The notes beneath the pieces were generated by a model. The model was given only the letters and a program-made list of their open reading frames with translations. It did no database searches and was not told the origin of the DNA. Positions 7,899 to 16,831 of a stretch of DNA of 64,000 nt are shown piece by piece (position 1 is the first letter of the stretch; each line of letters starts with the position of its first letter). The stretch is from JBMNGG01 sp050949705 (GTDB taxonomy: Bacteria; Bacillota; Thermosediminibacteria; Thermosediminibacterales; Tepidanaerobacteraceae): positions 62,001 through 126,000 of the forward strand of contig JBMNGG010000008.1 of NCBI GenBank assembly GCA_050949705.1. The letters are read 5' to 3'. The position numbers and the translations under genes were made by a program.

Positions 7899-8679
7899 TA
7901 TGTACTGACAAGTGCAATCCATGTGGGAAACGTGTTAATAATACACAGTTTTAAAGTATTCTGAGAAATAAAACAGGAGCTAAATCCTAGATTTAATAGT
8001 TATATCAAGAAAAATTGATCTAATTGGGAAAATAGGTCGCAATTAAGATAAGTAGAACGATGTGCCATAAGCGGGCCAGCAAGCTAGTCCCTGGTATGTA
8101 CTGGGGAAGGCCTGTGGCCTCCCACTAAATGACACATTCTTTAAATATCCGACACATTAAAAGTTTGTCATTCTGAGTGAAACGAGGAGTTTTGGGTTTA
8201 AAACGAAGATCCTTCAGGCAAAGCCTTCGGGATAACACGTTAATGCTTATGTTTATTTAGAATTATACCATAAACTAGCTAGCTAAGCTAGCCCCTAAAA
8301 TATAAAGAGGGAAGGCCTGTGGCCTCCCACTAAATGACACATTCTTTAAATATCCGACACATTATAAGTTTGTCATTCCGAGCGAAACGAGTAATCTTGG
8401 GCTAAAACAAAGATCCTAGGCGAAGCCTCCGGGATGACGATAGCGGAGCTATCGTAACAATGACAAAGTCGTCATCCAAAGCAAAGACGGTCAACCTATA
8501 TTGTCATTCAGAGAAAGACGATACTTTGCTTTTATTTCTTAGCAAAAACGGATAATCCTTTCTTGTAATCTTAACAAGATGGTTAAGTCTTTTCAGTCAT
8601 CCTGAGCAAAGCGAAGGATCTTGTTTTACATCTTTATATTATCCGGCACAATGCAACTTTTCAAAAAGCTTCTATTATT
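7899..8679. repeat. Non-coding repeat region with a duplicated 56-bp unit
   Basis: About 780 bp without a plausible gene. A 56-bp sequence (8104-8159) recurs identically at 8309-8364; it opens with an interrupted palindrome GGGAAGGCC-TGT-GGCCTCCC. Each copy is followed by a related tract beginning TTTGTCATTC and containing GAGYGAAACGAG, AAGATCC and GGGATRAC. Further fragments of the same family lie near 8450-8480 (with a GATAGC-GGA-GCTATC hairpin), 8500 and 8598-8620 (CATCCTGAGCAAAGCGAAGG). Similar fragments recur at 34380-34515. This looks like a dispersed intergenic repeat family rather than coding DNA. Confidence 0.8.
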
Positions 8680-9384
8680 TTAAACTCCACCTAAATAAGC
8701 TTTTAGCACCTTTTCATTTTCAAGAAGCTCTTCTCCAGTTCCAGAAAGTGTGATGGTTCCTGTCGCTAGGACATAGCCATAATCTGCTATTTTTAAAGCC
8801 ATACGGGCATTTTGCTCAATTAAAAGAATAGTAACACCGTCATCGTGTACCTTTTTTATTATGGAAAAAACATCTCTAACAAGCATTGGTGCAAGCCCTA
8901 GTGAAGGTTCATCTAGCATTAAAAGCTTCGGCCTTGACATGAGTGCTCTTCCCACTGCCAGCATCTGCTGTTCGCCACCGGAAAGAGTGCCTGCCAATTG
9001 GTTTTCTCTTTCTTTAAGTATGGGAAAAATTGAGTAAATCCATTCCATATCTTTTTTTATACTGTTATTATCCTTTCTCGTATAAGCACCTAAAACCAAG
9101 TTTTCATATATTGTAAGGTTGCTGAAGACTCGTCGACCTTCTGGTACCATGGTTATACCTTTTTTTATTATTTCTGTTGTAGGTGTTTTGGAAATATCTT
9201 CGCCCATGTTGGTGACATCGCCGGATTTTTTTTCAAGACCACATATAGCTCTAGGCGAGGAGCTTTTCCCTGCCCCGTTGGCACCTATCAATGCTACTAT
9301 ACTTCCGACCGGCACATCAAAATCAATGCCTCTTACTGCATGAAAACCTCCGTACCTTACATTTAAGTTCCTTACTTTAAGCAT
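8680..9384 (-). CDS. livF: Branched-chain amino acid ABC transporter ATPase LivF, altered Walker A
   Basis: 234 residues, full length and uninterrupted. LivF is one of two ATPases that energise LivHM. The signature LSGGEQQ, Walker B LLMLDEPS and the H-loop region LLIEQN are present. The Walker A reads GANGAGKSSSPRA instead of the usual GKSTTLRA; a proline here should disturb the helix after the P-loop, and three codon changes would account for it. Because livG, livM and livH upstream in the same operon are frameshifted, LivF probably no longer works in its original complex. Confidence 0.85.
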   Translation of the reverse strand: MLKVRNLNVRYGGFHAVRGIDFDVPVGSIVALIGANGAGKSSSPRAICGLEKKSGDVTNMGEDISKTPTTEIIKKGITMVPEGRRVFSNLTIYENLVLGAYTRKDNNSIKKDMEWIYSIFPILKERENQLAGTLSGGEQQMLAVGRALMSRPKLLMLDEPSLGLAPMLVRDVFSIIKKVHDDGVTILLIEQNARMALKIADYGYVLATGTITLSGTGEELLENEKVLKAYLGGV

Positions 9385-10146
9385 CCATATCCACCCCCAG
9401 ATATGCCTCTATAACCCGTTCATTGTTTTGGACCTCATTAGGTGTTCCTTCAGCTATAGTTACACCATGGTCCAGGACCAGGATGTTTTCGCAAATTCCC
9501 ATAACTACCTGCATGTGATGTTCTATGAGCAAAATTGTAAGGTCGAATTTATCCCGGATTTCCTTTAAGAATGCCATTAGATCTTCTGATTCTTTGGGGT
9601 TCATTCCTGCCGCTGGTTCATCTAATAATAAAAGTTTTGGGCGAGTAGCGAAGCTCTGGCGATTTCTAAACGCCTTTGCTGACCATAAGGCAAGGAACTT
9701 GCTTTTTCATCCATATATTTCGTTAGGTTCACTTGCTCGATGAGTTCAAGAGTCTGGGCTCTCATCATTTTCTCTTCTCGGGTGTATCTAGGTGTTCGTA
9801 AAGTAGCATCAATGAAACTTGATTTTAACCTAAGATGGTGACCTACCAGAACGTTTTCAAAAACCGACATATTTTCGAATAAGCGTATATCCTGAAAGGT
9901 CCTCGCTATGCCTAGTTTTGTAATTTTATAAGGCAATAGCCTTGTAATATCATGGTTTTCGAAAAATATACTTCCGGTTGTGGGGGTATATATCTCGGTT
10001 ATTGCATTGAAAGCGGTGGTTTTGCCAGCACCGTTAGGTCCAATTAGACCGACTATTTCACCTTCATTAAGAGTTAAAGAAAAATCGGAAACTGCAGTTA
10101 AACCACCGAATTTAATAGTTATTTTGTCTACTTTTAATATTCCCAA
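9377..10146 (-). pseudogene. livG: livG, branched-chain amino acid ABC ATPase, frameshifted
   Basis: Two frames together make one LivG. Residues 1 to about 165 (10146 to about 9652) carry Walker A GPNGAGKTTAF and the end of the signature region YGQQRRLEIARA; a single-base deletion near 9651 shifts the frame before LLLLDEPAAGMNP (Walker B). The downstream frame then continues with LIEHHMQVVM to the stop at 9377. Restoring one base gives 257 codons, exactly family length. It overlaps livF by 8 bp and livM by about 35 bp. A truncated product would lack Walker B and be inactive. Confidence 0.85.
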
Positions 10147-11154
10147 GACGGCGACCCCCTTTTTCCAACAGTAAATTCCATGATATTTCTTTTTCTCCCA
10201 TTATACCTTGACGTAAAAACAGCACTACTAATATAAGAATCATAGAATAAACAACCATTCTCATACCTGAAATTCCAGGCAAACTGATAAATCCTATCTT
10301 CATGGGTGATTCTACTACTCGAAGCATCTCCATCAAAACCGTCATTACACAAGCAGAAATCATTGACCCTGTAATACTACCCATACCACCTAGGACAACT
10401 ATTAATAAAATTTGATATGTAAAGAAAAACCTAAACATAGTGGGATCTATGGTGGAATTTAGGTTTGCAAGAAGAGCTCCACCGATACCGGCAATAAAGG
10501 CACTTATTGTAAAGGAAAGGGTCTTATGTTTAAAGAGATTTATACCCATAGCTTGAGCCGCTGTTTCATCTTCCCTTATAGCCTTAAAAGCTCTGCCATA
10601 ACTGGAGTTAACTAATGCTTTGAGTCCCAGCACGATTAAAACTACCACACCCCAACTCCAATATTGGTTTGTATACTGGGGTATCCCCTTAAGACCTAAA
10701 GCACCATTTGTAATAGTTTGAGTGTTTGTAAATACTACCGATATTATTTCACTAAAGCCTAATGTGGCGATAGCAAGATAATCACCCTTCAGTTTAAGTA
10801 CCGGGGCACCAATAAGAAATCCAACAATAGCTGATAAGATACCAGCTATAAGAAGTACAAAGAAGAAGTGGACATTAATATCAAGTAAAATAGGGTTTAT
10901 AGGTTCCATGAAAAAATTCATGGTCTTTACATTGGGAGGCATTGTCAAAAGTCGCTTGTATATGCTCCTACAGCCATAAATCCGGCTGTTCCCAGAGAGA
11001 AGAGCCCCGTAAAACCGTTGGTGAGATTAAAGCTTAGCGCAAGAACGGCATTTATTGCACATAGGTTTAGTATTCTCATCATATAAGCATCCAGATGACT
11101 TTCTGTCCAGTAAAGAAAAAGGAAGAGAAGAGCTATAACTAGAATCGTTAGCAT
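10112..11154 (-). pseudogene. livM: livM, branched-chain amino acid ABC permease, frameshifted
   Basis: The first frame (11154 to about 10950) encodes the N-terminal membrane segments ending FMAVGAYTS. A one-base deletion near 10952 (AGC G-A CTT) then gives an early TGA. The second frame (from 10948) resumes with LTMPPNVK and runs through several membrane segments, including the transporter motif KAIREDETAAQAMGI, to 10112. Adding one base yields 348 codons, the normal LivM length. The 278-residue remainder could start at an internal ATG but would lack the first membrane helices. Confidence 0.85.
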
Positions 11155-11186
11155 AGTATTTCTGTATTTTTTAGCCTATTCATCAC

Positions 11187-12078
11187 CTACACCTTCTCTG
11201 CCACTTTTTCACCCAAGATACCGGTGGGCTTAAAAAGTAATATAATTATTAAAATAATAAAAGCAAAAGCATCCCTATATCCGGAAAGATCGGGTAAAAA
11301 TGCGACTAGTAATATCTCCCCGAGACCCAATAGGAATCCACCTAGCATAGCTCCTGGAATATTCCCGATGCCGCCTACGACAGCGGCTATAAAACATTTA
11401 AGACCTGGCATAATGCCTATGAGTGGGTGAATCTGAGGATATTTTAAAGCCCACATGATTCCTCCTACTGCCGCTAAAGCTGAGCCTATCCCAAAAGTGA
11501 AGGATTATTTTGTCTACATCTATACCCATAAGTTCGGCTGTGTCCATGTCTTTAGAACATGCCCTCATAGCCATACCGGTTTTAGTGTGATTGACAATAT
11601 TTACCATGCCAATTAAAAGAATTGCAGAAATCACCGGTATAATTATACTAAGATTGGTAATAGATACACCAGCTATTTTGATAACGCCTTTAAAGAGGTC
11701 AGGAGTATAAAAGGGTTTTGCACGACCGCCAAAGACTACTAGACCGACGTTTTCTAAAAAAAAACGAAACCCCAATAGCTGAAATCAAAATGGAAATTCG
11801 CGGTGCTTCCCTCAAAGGTTTATATGCGGCCTTTTCTATTGTTATACCGGTTAATACCGTTAATCCGATGGAAATAATGACTGCCAGCCACCAACGGAGG
11901 GAAAAGATACCAACCCCAAAAAAAACAAAATATGCAGCAAGCATAATTATGTCACCGTGAGCAAAGTTTATTAGTCTTACAATTCCGTATACCATGGTGT
12001 AACCTATTGCAATGAGAGCATAGAGGCTTCCCAGGGAAATACCGTTGACGAGGTGTTGAAAAAAAGTCCAACTGTCAT
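11187..12078 (-). pseudogene. livH: livH, branched-chain amino acid ABC permease, three frameshifts
   Basis: ATG 12078 follows a GGAGG site. The frame breaks within an A7 tract at 12059-12065 (one base too few), again at an A9 tract 11756-11764 (one too many, after SAIGVS) and near 11502 (one extra base after DKIIL). Correcting all three gives 297 codons, exactly family length, with the LivH features GYTMVYGIVRLINFAHGD, MRACSKDMDTAELMGI and AAVVGGIGNIPGAMLGG. Two of the indels lie in homopolymers and one does not. A functional permease cannot be made without correction. Confidence 0.88.
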
Positions 12079-12177
12079 ATGAGAACCTCCGATTTTCCTA
12101 GATTTGCCCGGCATTTGAACCGGGCAAATCTAAGTAGTTTAGGATATTATAAATCTACTATTTTGAAAGAAATTGCA

Positions 12178-13383
12178 TTAATCGGGCTGAACTGTTTCAA
12201 TATAAACAAATTCGCCATCTTTTACCTGCTTTATTACTGCACTCTTATTGGCGTCTCCATTTTCATCAAGTGTGATTATACCGGTTGCGCCTTCGAAATT
12301 CTGTATCTTAGCAATTTCATCTCGGATGGCTTGAGGATCAGTAGAACCAGCTTTTTCAATTGCTTCTATAGCTACTAAATAGGCATCAAAGCCTAAAGCA
12401 GCAAAAGCACTCGGTGCTTGACCGTATTTTGCCTCAAAGGCATTCAAGAATTCCTTTGATACCTCAGTGACAGGAGCTTCAGCAGTATAGTGTGTACTAA
12501 AAGCTACTCCTTCAACTTCTTTACCGCCTATTTCAATAAATTCCGGAGCTTCATATGTATCTCCACCTAAGAAAGGTGCTTCAATGCCAAGATCTCTAGC
12601 CTGTTTTATTAGGAGAGCTGATTCTCCGTAATTACCCGGTGCAAAAATAACATCGGGATTTAAGTCTTTGATTGTAGTAAGCTGTGCGGAAAAATCCTGG
12701 TCATTAGTTTTATATTTTGTCTCAGCAACAATAGCATTCTCATCTCCTGTAAGTTCCACAAAAGCTTGTTTAAAGAAGTTTGACAGCCCCACTGAATAGT
12801 CATTAGACATATCCATTATTATGGCTGCTTTTTTTGCATTTAATGTGTTAAATGCGTACTTGGCCATAACTTTACCTTGGAAAGGATCAATGAAACAAAC
12901 TCTGAAATAGTAATCATTGTCAAGTGTCACAAGAGGATTTGTAGGAGAACACCCGACTACAGGGACCTTCTTTTCTTTTGCAACTTGACCACCTGCCATA
13001 GAATTTGAACTGCCATAAGAGCCAATTATAACACTGACATTGTCTTTTTCAATAAGGCGTGCAACGGCATTAGCAGACTCGGTCTTGTCTGTTTTATTAT
13101 CAACAATAAAAAGCTCGACCTTCTTTCCAAGAACCTCAGGGTACATTTCCTTTGCCAGTTCAATTCCTTCCACCGTCATTTGCCCACCGGCAGCACTGGC
13201 ACCGGTCATAGGCTCATATACGCCGATTCTGATAATACTCTCCCCAGAGGCTTGCTGTTCCCCATTATCGCTTTCGTTTCCCGTTTCGGCCGGTTTACTT
13301 CCACAACCTGATAGAAGCAGTGACAGCATTAATAAAATAGTAAGTGAAATTAAAAGCAGTTTTTTAAAATTTTTTAGAATCAT
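12178..13383 (-). CDS. livK: Branched-chain amino acid ABC transporter substrate-binding lipoprotein
   Basis: 401 residues, intact. The signal peptide ends in the lipobox LLSGC (Cys about residue 27), so the mature protein is lipid-anchored outside the membrane. The Peripla_BP_6 fold is recognisable from IRIGVYEPMTGASAAGGQ, VIIGSYGSSNSMAG and AAIIMDMSNDYSVG. RBS AAGGGGGAAAA precedes the ATG. It heads the livKHMGF operon, whose permease and LivG genes are frameshifted, leaving a binding protein with no obvious local partner. Substrate is expected to be a branched-chain or related amino acid. Confidence 0.93.
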   Translation of the reverse strand: MILKNFKKLLLISLTILLMLSLLLSGCGSKPAETGNESDNGEQQASGESIIRIGVYEPMTGASAAGGQMTVEGIELAKEMYPEVLGKKVELFIVDNKTDKTESANAVARLIEKDNVSVIIGSYGSSNSMAGGQVAKEKKVPVVGCSPTNPLVTLDNDYYFRVCFIDPFQGKVMAKYAFNTLNAKKAAIIMDMSNDYSVGLSNFFKQAFVELTGDENAIVAETKYKTNDQDFSAQLTTIKDLNPDVIFAPGNYGESALLIKQARDLGIEAPFLGGDTYEAPEFIEIGGKEVEGVAFSTHYTAEAPVTEVSKEFLNAFEAKYGQAPSAFAALGFDAYLVAIEAIEKAGSTDPQAIRDEIAKIQNFEGATGIITLDENGDANKSAVIKQVKDGEFVYIETVQPD

Positions 13384-13631
13384 TGATTTTCCCCCTTGAT
13401 TAATTATTCGCTCTTTTTACTGCACAAATAAGCTAAAGTCTTATAAATGCATCCCTCCCCCCCTCTGTTGTCCGTGTAGCGTGAATATATGTCTACGATA
13501 TATAGACTACCACCATTTTATCTAAAAATCAAGAGTATTTTTAAAAGATTTACAATGACATAAACCCCAAGTAATTACATATTATGAAAATGTAACACAA
13601 CGACGATGCATAAATCCTTGGGGGTGATTGA

Positions 13632-14768
13632 TTGAAGAGACTTGCAAGCATAGCGTTTACTGTATTGCTACTTAATATTTTTTGTGCAACTTTACTAGCG
13701 TCTGAAAGCAGAAAAATAGTTTTGAATGTGCCGATGTATACTCTTGAGTATTATGAAGGAAATACTTTGGTAAAAGCATATCCTGTAGCAATAGGACGTA
13801 GCACTAGCCAAACTCCTATTGGTGATTTTAAAGTGATTAACAAAGCGAAGAATCCTACTTGGTTTCCCAGGGGGAGAGACCCAATTCCGCCGGGTCCATC
13901 TAATCCTCTGGGGACACGATGGATGGGCTTTAAAAACGGTTATGGAATACATTGCAACAACAATCCTTCTGTTATCGGCACTATGGCTTCAGCCGGCTGT
14001 GTGAGATTATACAATCAAGATGTTGAAGAATTGTATGAAAAAGTATCGGTAGGCACAACTGTTAAAATCATTTATCAAACTCACGTTTTACATAATGATG
14101 GTATTAAACCTTATTTAAAAGTATATCCAGATATATACGGTTTTGGTGTTAACAGCAAAAAAGCCATAATGACAAAGCTAAATGAAAACAATATTAAAAT
14201 TGAACAACAAAAGTTAGATATATTACATAATAAAGTTAAAACTAAGCCGGTTATTTTTAATCAAGGCTATTATATGACATTCAATGAAGAATTAGTTACA
14301 AATGATATCCAAATAATTGACCAGACATTTTATATGAACAAACGGGAAATAGAAAAATATTGTAGTGCAGAATGTGATAACACTTGGCCTATTGTTATTA
14401 ACGAATGGGAGTATATAAATATTCATGAGGTTTTTGAAAATGAGCAGTTCAATATAAAAATAAATAAAGAAGAAGAAATTATCGATATCAAGGGAATTCT
14501 GATAACTGTAAATTGTAAGTTATTAGGGGTAGGTTGTTTAAAACAAAATGATATGATATTAATACCCATAAGACCCATAGCAGAGCACTTAGGATGGACT
14601 GTGTCCTGGGACAATGAGACTAAGACTGCTTTTGCAAATAACATACCGCTGACAACAGCCTTGATAAACAGCCGTTCATATATGACTTTAGAAGAAATCT
14701 GTTCTACTTTTGACTTAAGATTAGTCAAAGATGATAAAAAAGGAATAATAAATTTTTTCAGCCGGTAA
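13632..14768 (+). CDS. L,D-transpeptidase with C-terminal copper amine oxidase-like domain
   Basis: 378 residues; TTG start 13632 after TTGGGGGTGAT. The signal peptide covers about residues 1-24. The YkuD domain (about 28-155) contains HCNNNPSVIG and the catalytic SAGCVRLYNQ. A spacer region rich in Lys and Asn follows. The last ~110 residues (LITVNCKLLGVG, MILIPIRPIAEHLGWTVSWD) match the copper amine oxidase N-terminal-like domain common in wall-bound proteins of Firmicutes. The protein is likely exported and involved in cell wall or cortex cross-linking. Confidence 0.9.
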   Translation: MKRLASIAFTVLLLNIFCATLLASESRKIVLNVPMYTLEYYEGNTLVKAYPVAIGRSTSQTPIGDFKVINKAKNPTWFPRGRDPIPPGPSNPLGTRWMGFKNGYGIHCNNNPSVIGTMASAGCVRLYNQDVEELYEKVSVGTTVKIIYQTHVLHNDGIKPYLKVYPDIYGFGVNSKKAIMTKLNENNIKIEQQKLDILHNKVKTKPVIFNQGYYMTFNEELVTNDIQIIDQTFYMNKREIEKYCSAECDNTWPIVINEWEYINIHEVFENEQFNIKINKEEEIIDIKGILITVNCKLLGVGCLKQNDMILIPIRPIAEHLGWTVSWDNETKTAFANNIPLTTALINSRSYMTLEEICSTFDLRLVKDDKKGIINFFSR

Positions 14769-14784
14769 ATTCCGGTTATTTTTT
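14760..14784 (+). terminator. Short terminator after the L,D-transpeptidase
   Basis: AGCCGG/CCGGTT stem around TAAATT, followed by a long T-run (14778-14786); it overlaps the stop codon of the preceding gene. Confidence 0.7.
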
Positions 14785-14849
14785 TTGCAGGAATTTTAAA
14801 GTATTAAATAGAATAACTATTAATGAAAAAAGTGAGGGGAGGTTAACGA

Positions 14850-15425
14850 GTGAAGGTTGAAAAAGACCTCATACGCAGGGCAAAAAAGGGTGACCTTATT
14901 GCCTTTGAAGATTTAATTTGCGGTTATGAGAAAAAAGTATATAATACAGTTTTTCGTTTCTTCAACAACGAACAAGACGCCATGGATATCACCCAGGAAA
15001 TATTTATCAAAGTTTTTACCTCCCTAAAAAGTTTTAGGGAAAATTCGAGTTTTTCCACCTGGTTATATCGCATTTCTGTAAATACATGCATTGATTTTTT
15101 TAGAAAAAAGAAAGAGGATATGCTTCCCATAAATGAAGAAATGGCAGTAGGTGGTGAAGTCAAGCTTGGTTCCCAAACTGAGCTGCCGGAAGTTTTTGTT
15201 CAAAATCAGGAACTAAAACAAATTCTCGCTCAGGCAATCAACACTTTGCCGGAAGAACAGAGGATGTGTGTAATATTAAGGGATATACAAGGCTTCAGCT
15301 ATACTGAGATAAGTGAGATTTTATCATGTTCACTCGGTACTATAAAATCGAGAATAAGTAGAGGTCGTCGGGCTTTAAAAGATAAGCTTAAAGAAACGGA
15401 ACTTTTTTCTGCAAATGACGTCTAA
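14850..15425 (+). CDS. RNA polymerase ECF sigma factor, SigW-like
   Basis: 191 residues; GTG start with GAGGGGAGGT upstream. Region 2 (about residues 20-90: DAMDITQEIFIKVF, FSTWLYRISVN) contacts the -10 element and core polymerase; region 4 (about 125-180: LPEEQRMCVILRDIQGFSYTEISEIL, GTIKSRISRGRR) binds the -35. An acidic linker of about 30 residues separates them. It is followed 23 bp later by a zinc-finger anti-sigma gene, the usual arrangement for membrane-stress ECF systems. Target promoters cannot be predicted. Confidence 0.92.
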   Translation: MKVEKDLIRRAKKGDLIAFEDLICGYEKKVYNTVFRFFNNEQDAMDITQEIFIKVFTSLKSFRENSSFSTWLYRISVNTCIDFFRKKKEDMLPINEEMAVGGEVKLGSQTELPEVFVQNQELKQILAQAINTLPEEQRMCVILRDIQGFSYTEISEILSCSLGTIKSRISRGRRALKDKLKETELFSANDV

Positions 15426-15448
15426 TATTTACAAAGGGGGGAAACAAT

Positions 15449-16735
15449 GTGGCATGCAAAGATTATGAACAATTGATAGACAAATATTTAGAAGGCCTGG
15501 TGACCAAAGAAGAAAAACTTGATCTTGAAAAGCACATGGAAATGTGTCCTGATTGCCGGAAAGAAGTATTCGAGCTTAGGCAAATCATAAAAGCGGCTAA
15601 TTCCTTGGAACAAATTGATTTACCACCGGAATTTGCGCCAAGCCTTATGGAAAAGTTAAGAAGTATTTCTCCCGAACAAAAAGAGTTTGAAAAAATACCC
15701 GGATTTATAGGCTTTATAAAGAATATTCCGGGATTAATATATAGTTTTTATTATCGTAATAAGAGAGCCTCTATTGCAGTAATGGGTATCTTTATCATAG
15801 GGATATTTATTGCTACAATATATAATCCTGCAAATGTGAACTATATGAGTTTTGACACACAAAGCACAAAGGATGAAGCAGCTTCAGAAGCAGGACCATC
15901 AGCTGAAGAGCCCCAAATGATGTCCAGCCGTGCCATGATGTATAATCATGATATGGCTGAAGGTGAAAGTATTGATGGCGGCTACGGTTTAGGTGGGGTA
16001 GATCATAAGATCAGCATCCAATCTACCGAAGCGAGATCTGAAAAAATCATAAAAAATGCCGATTTGTCTATTTATGTAGAGGATTTTGATGATAAAGTCG
16101 ATGATATAATAAATCTTGTCAACGATTTGGGAGGCTATATAGAAAATAGTGAAATCCAGGGGGCAAACTCTGCTGATTCCTCTCGAAGAGCTTATATGGC
16201 ATTAAGAATACCCCAAGCTAAGCTTACCGATGCTCTAGATATGTTTAAAAATATGGGAAGGGTTCGAAGCCAGCGTTTAAGCGGAGAGAACATTACTGAT
16301 GTATATTATGATACTGATGCTCGAATCCGTAATCTTCGCCAACAAGAACAAAGACTTTTAGAAATACTGCAGATGGCTAAAAATGTTGACGAAGTTTTAC
16401 GGATAGAAAACGAGCTTAATCGTGTCAGAACGGAAATAGATCTATTGACAGGACAGATAACCGCTTGGGATAAAATGGTGGAAATGTCTCTGGTTAATCT
16501 TAATTTGATTGAACAGGAGCCATCAAAAGAAAGATTGGGCACAGTTACCTTGGGTGAACTTGCACAAAGAGCAAAAGAAGGCTTTATAGCTGTAATAAAC
16601 TTGTGTGTAAATATGTTAGCAACATTAGCGGAAGTTCTTGGAGCAATAATACCTTTAGCAATAATATTTGGTGTTTTATATAAGGTTATCAGTCTTGTTA
16701 TAAGCAAGATAAAAAACCGAACAAAGAAGAATTAG
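15449..16735 (+). CDS. Anti-sigma factor: zinc-finger domain, one TM segment, DUF4349 domain
   Basis: 428 residues; GTG start after AAAGGGGGG. The N-terminal zf-HC2 motif is visible as H-x3-C-x2-C (HMEMCPDC, about residues 31-38), which binds the partner sigma factor in the cytoplasm. A membrane segment lies near residues 109-128 (IAVMGIFIIGIFIATIY). The external half is a DUF4349 domain with KNADLSIYVEDFD, a coiled coil rich in Arg/Glu/Gln and a second hydrophobic segment near the C-terminus (ALIIPLAIIFGVLYKVI-like). It should hold the ECF sigma factor and release it on envelope stress. Confidence 0.9.
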   Translation: MACKDYEQLIDKYLEGLVTKEEKLDLEKHMEMCPDCRKEVFELRQIIKAANSLEQIDLPPEFAPSLMEKLRSISPEQKEFEKIPGFIGFIKNIPGLIYSFYYRNKRASIAVMGIFIIGIFIATIYNPANVNYMSFDTQSTKDEAASEAGPSAEEPQMMSSRAMMYNHDMAEGESIDGGYGLGGVDHKISIQSTEARSEKIIKNADLSIYVEDFDDKVDDIINLVNDLGGYIENSEIQGANSADSSRRAYMALRIPQAKLTDALDMFKNMGRVRSQRLSGENITDVYYDTDARIRNLRQQEQRLLEILQMAKNVDEVLRIENELNRVRTEIDLLTGQITAWDKMVEMSLVNLNLIEQEPSKERLGTVTLGELAQRAKEGFIAVINLCVNMLATLAEVLGAIIPLAIIFGVLYKVISLVISKIKNRTKKN

Positions 16736-16766
16736 CTCTAGCCAAATAGGTTTAGAGCTTTTTTTA
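16734..16766 (+). terminator. Terminator of the sigma/anti-sigma operon
   Basis: AGCTCTA (16734-16740) pairs with TAGAGCT (16753-16759), followed by TTTTTTT. Confidence 0.85.
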
Positions 16767-16831
16767 ATTCTTTGCAGGTTTTTAAAGAAATTTGGTGAAA
16801 TAATAGTAAGATAAGATAGGAGTTGAAGAAA

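Noticed and set aside
7899..8679. Remnant of an element integrated at tRNA-Leu(CAA)
   Set aside because: No integrase, no duplicated tRNA 3' end and no coding remnant found; only dispersed repeats.
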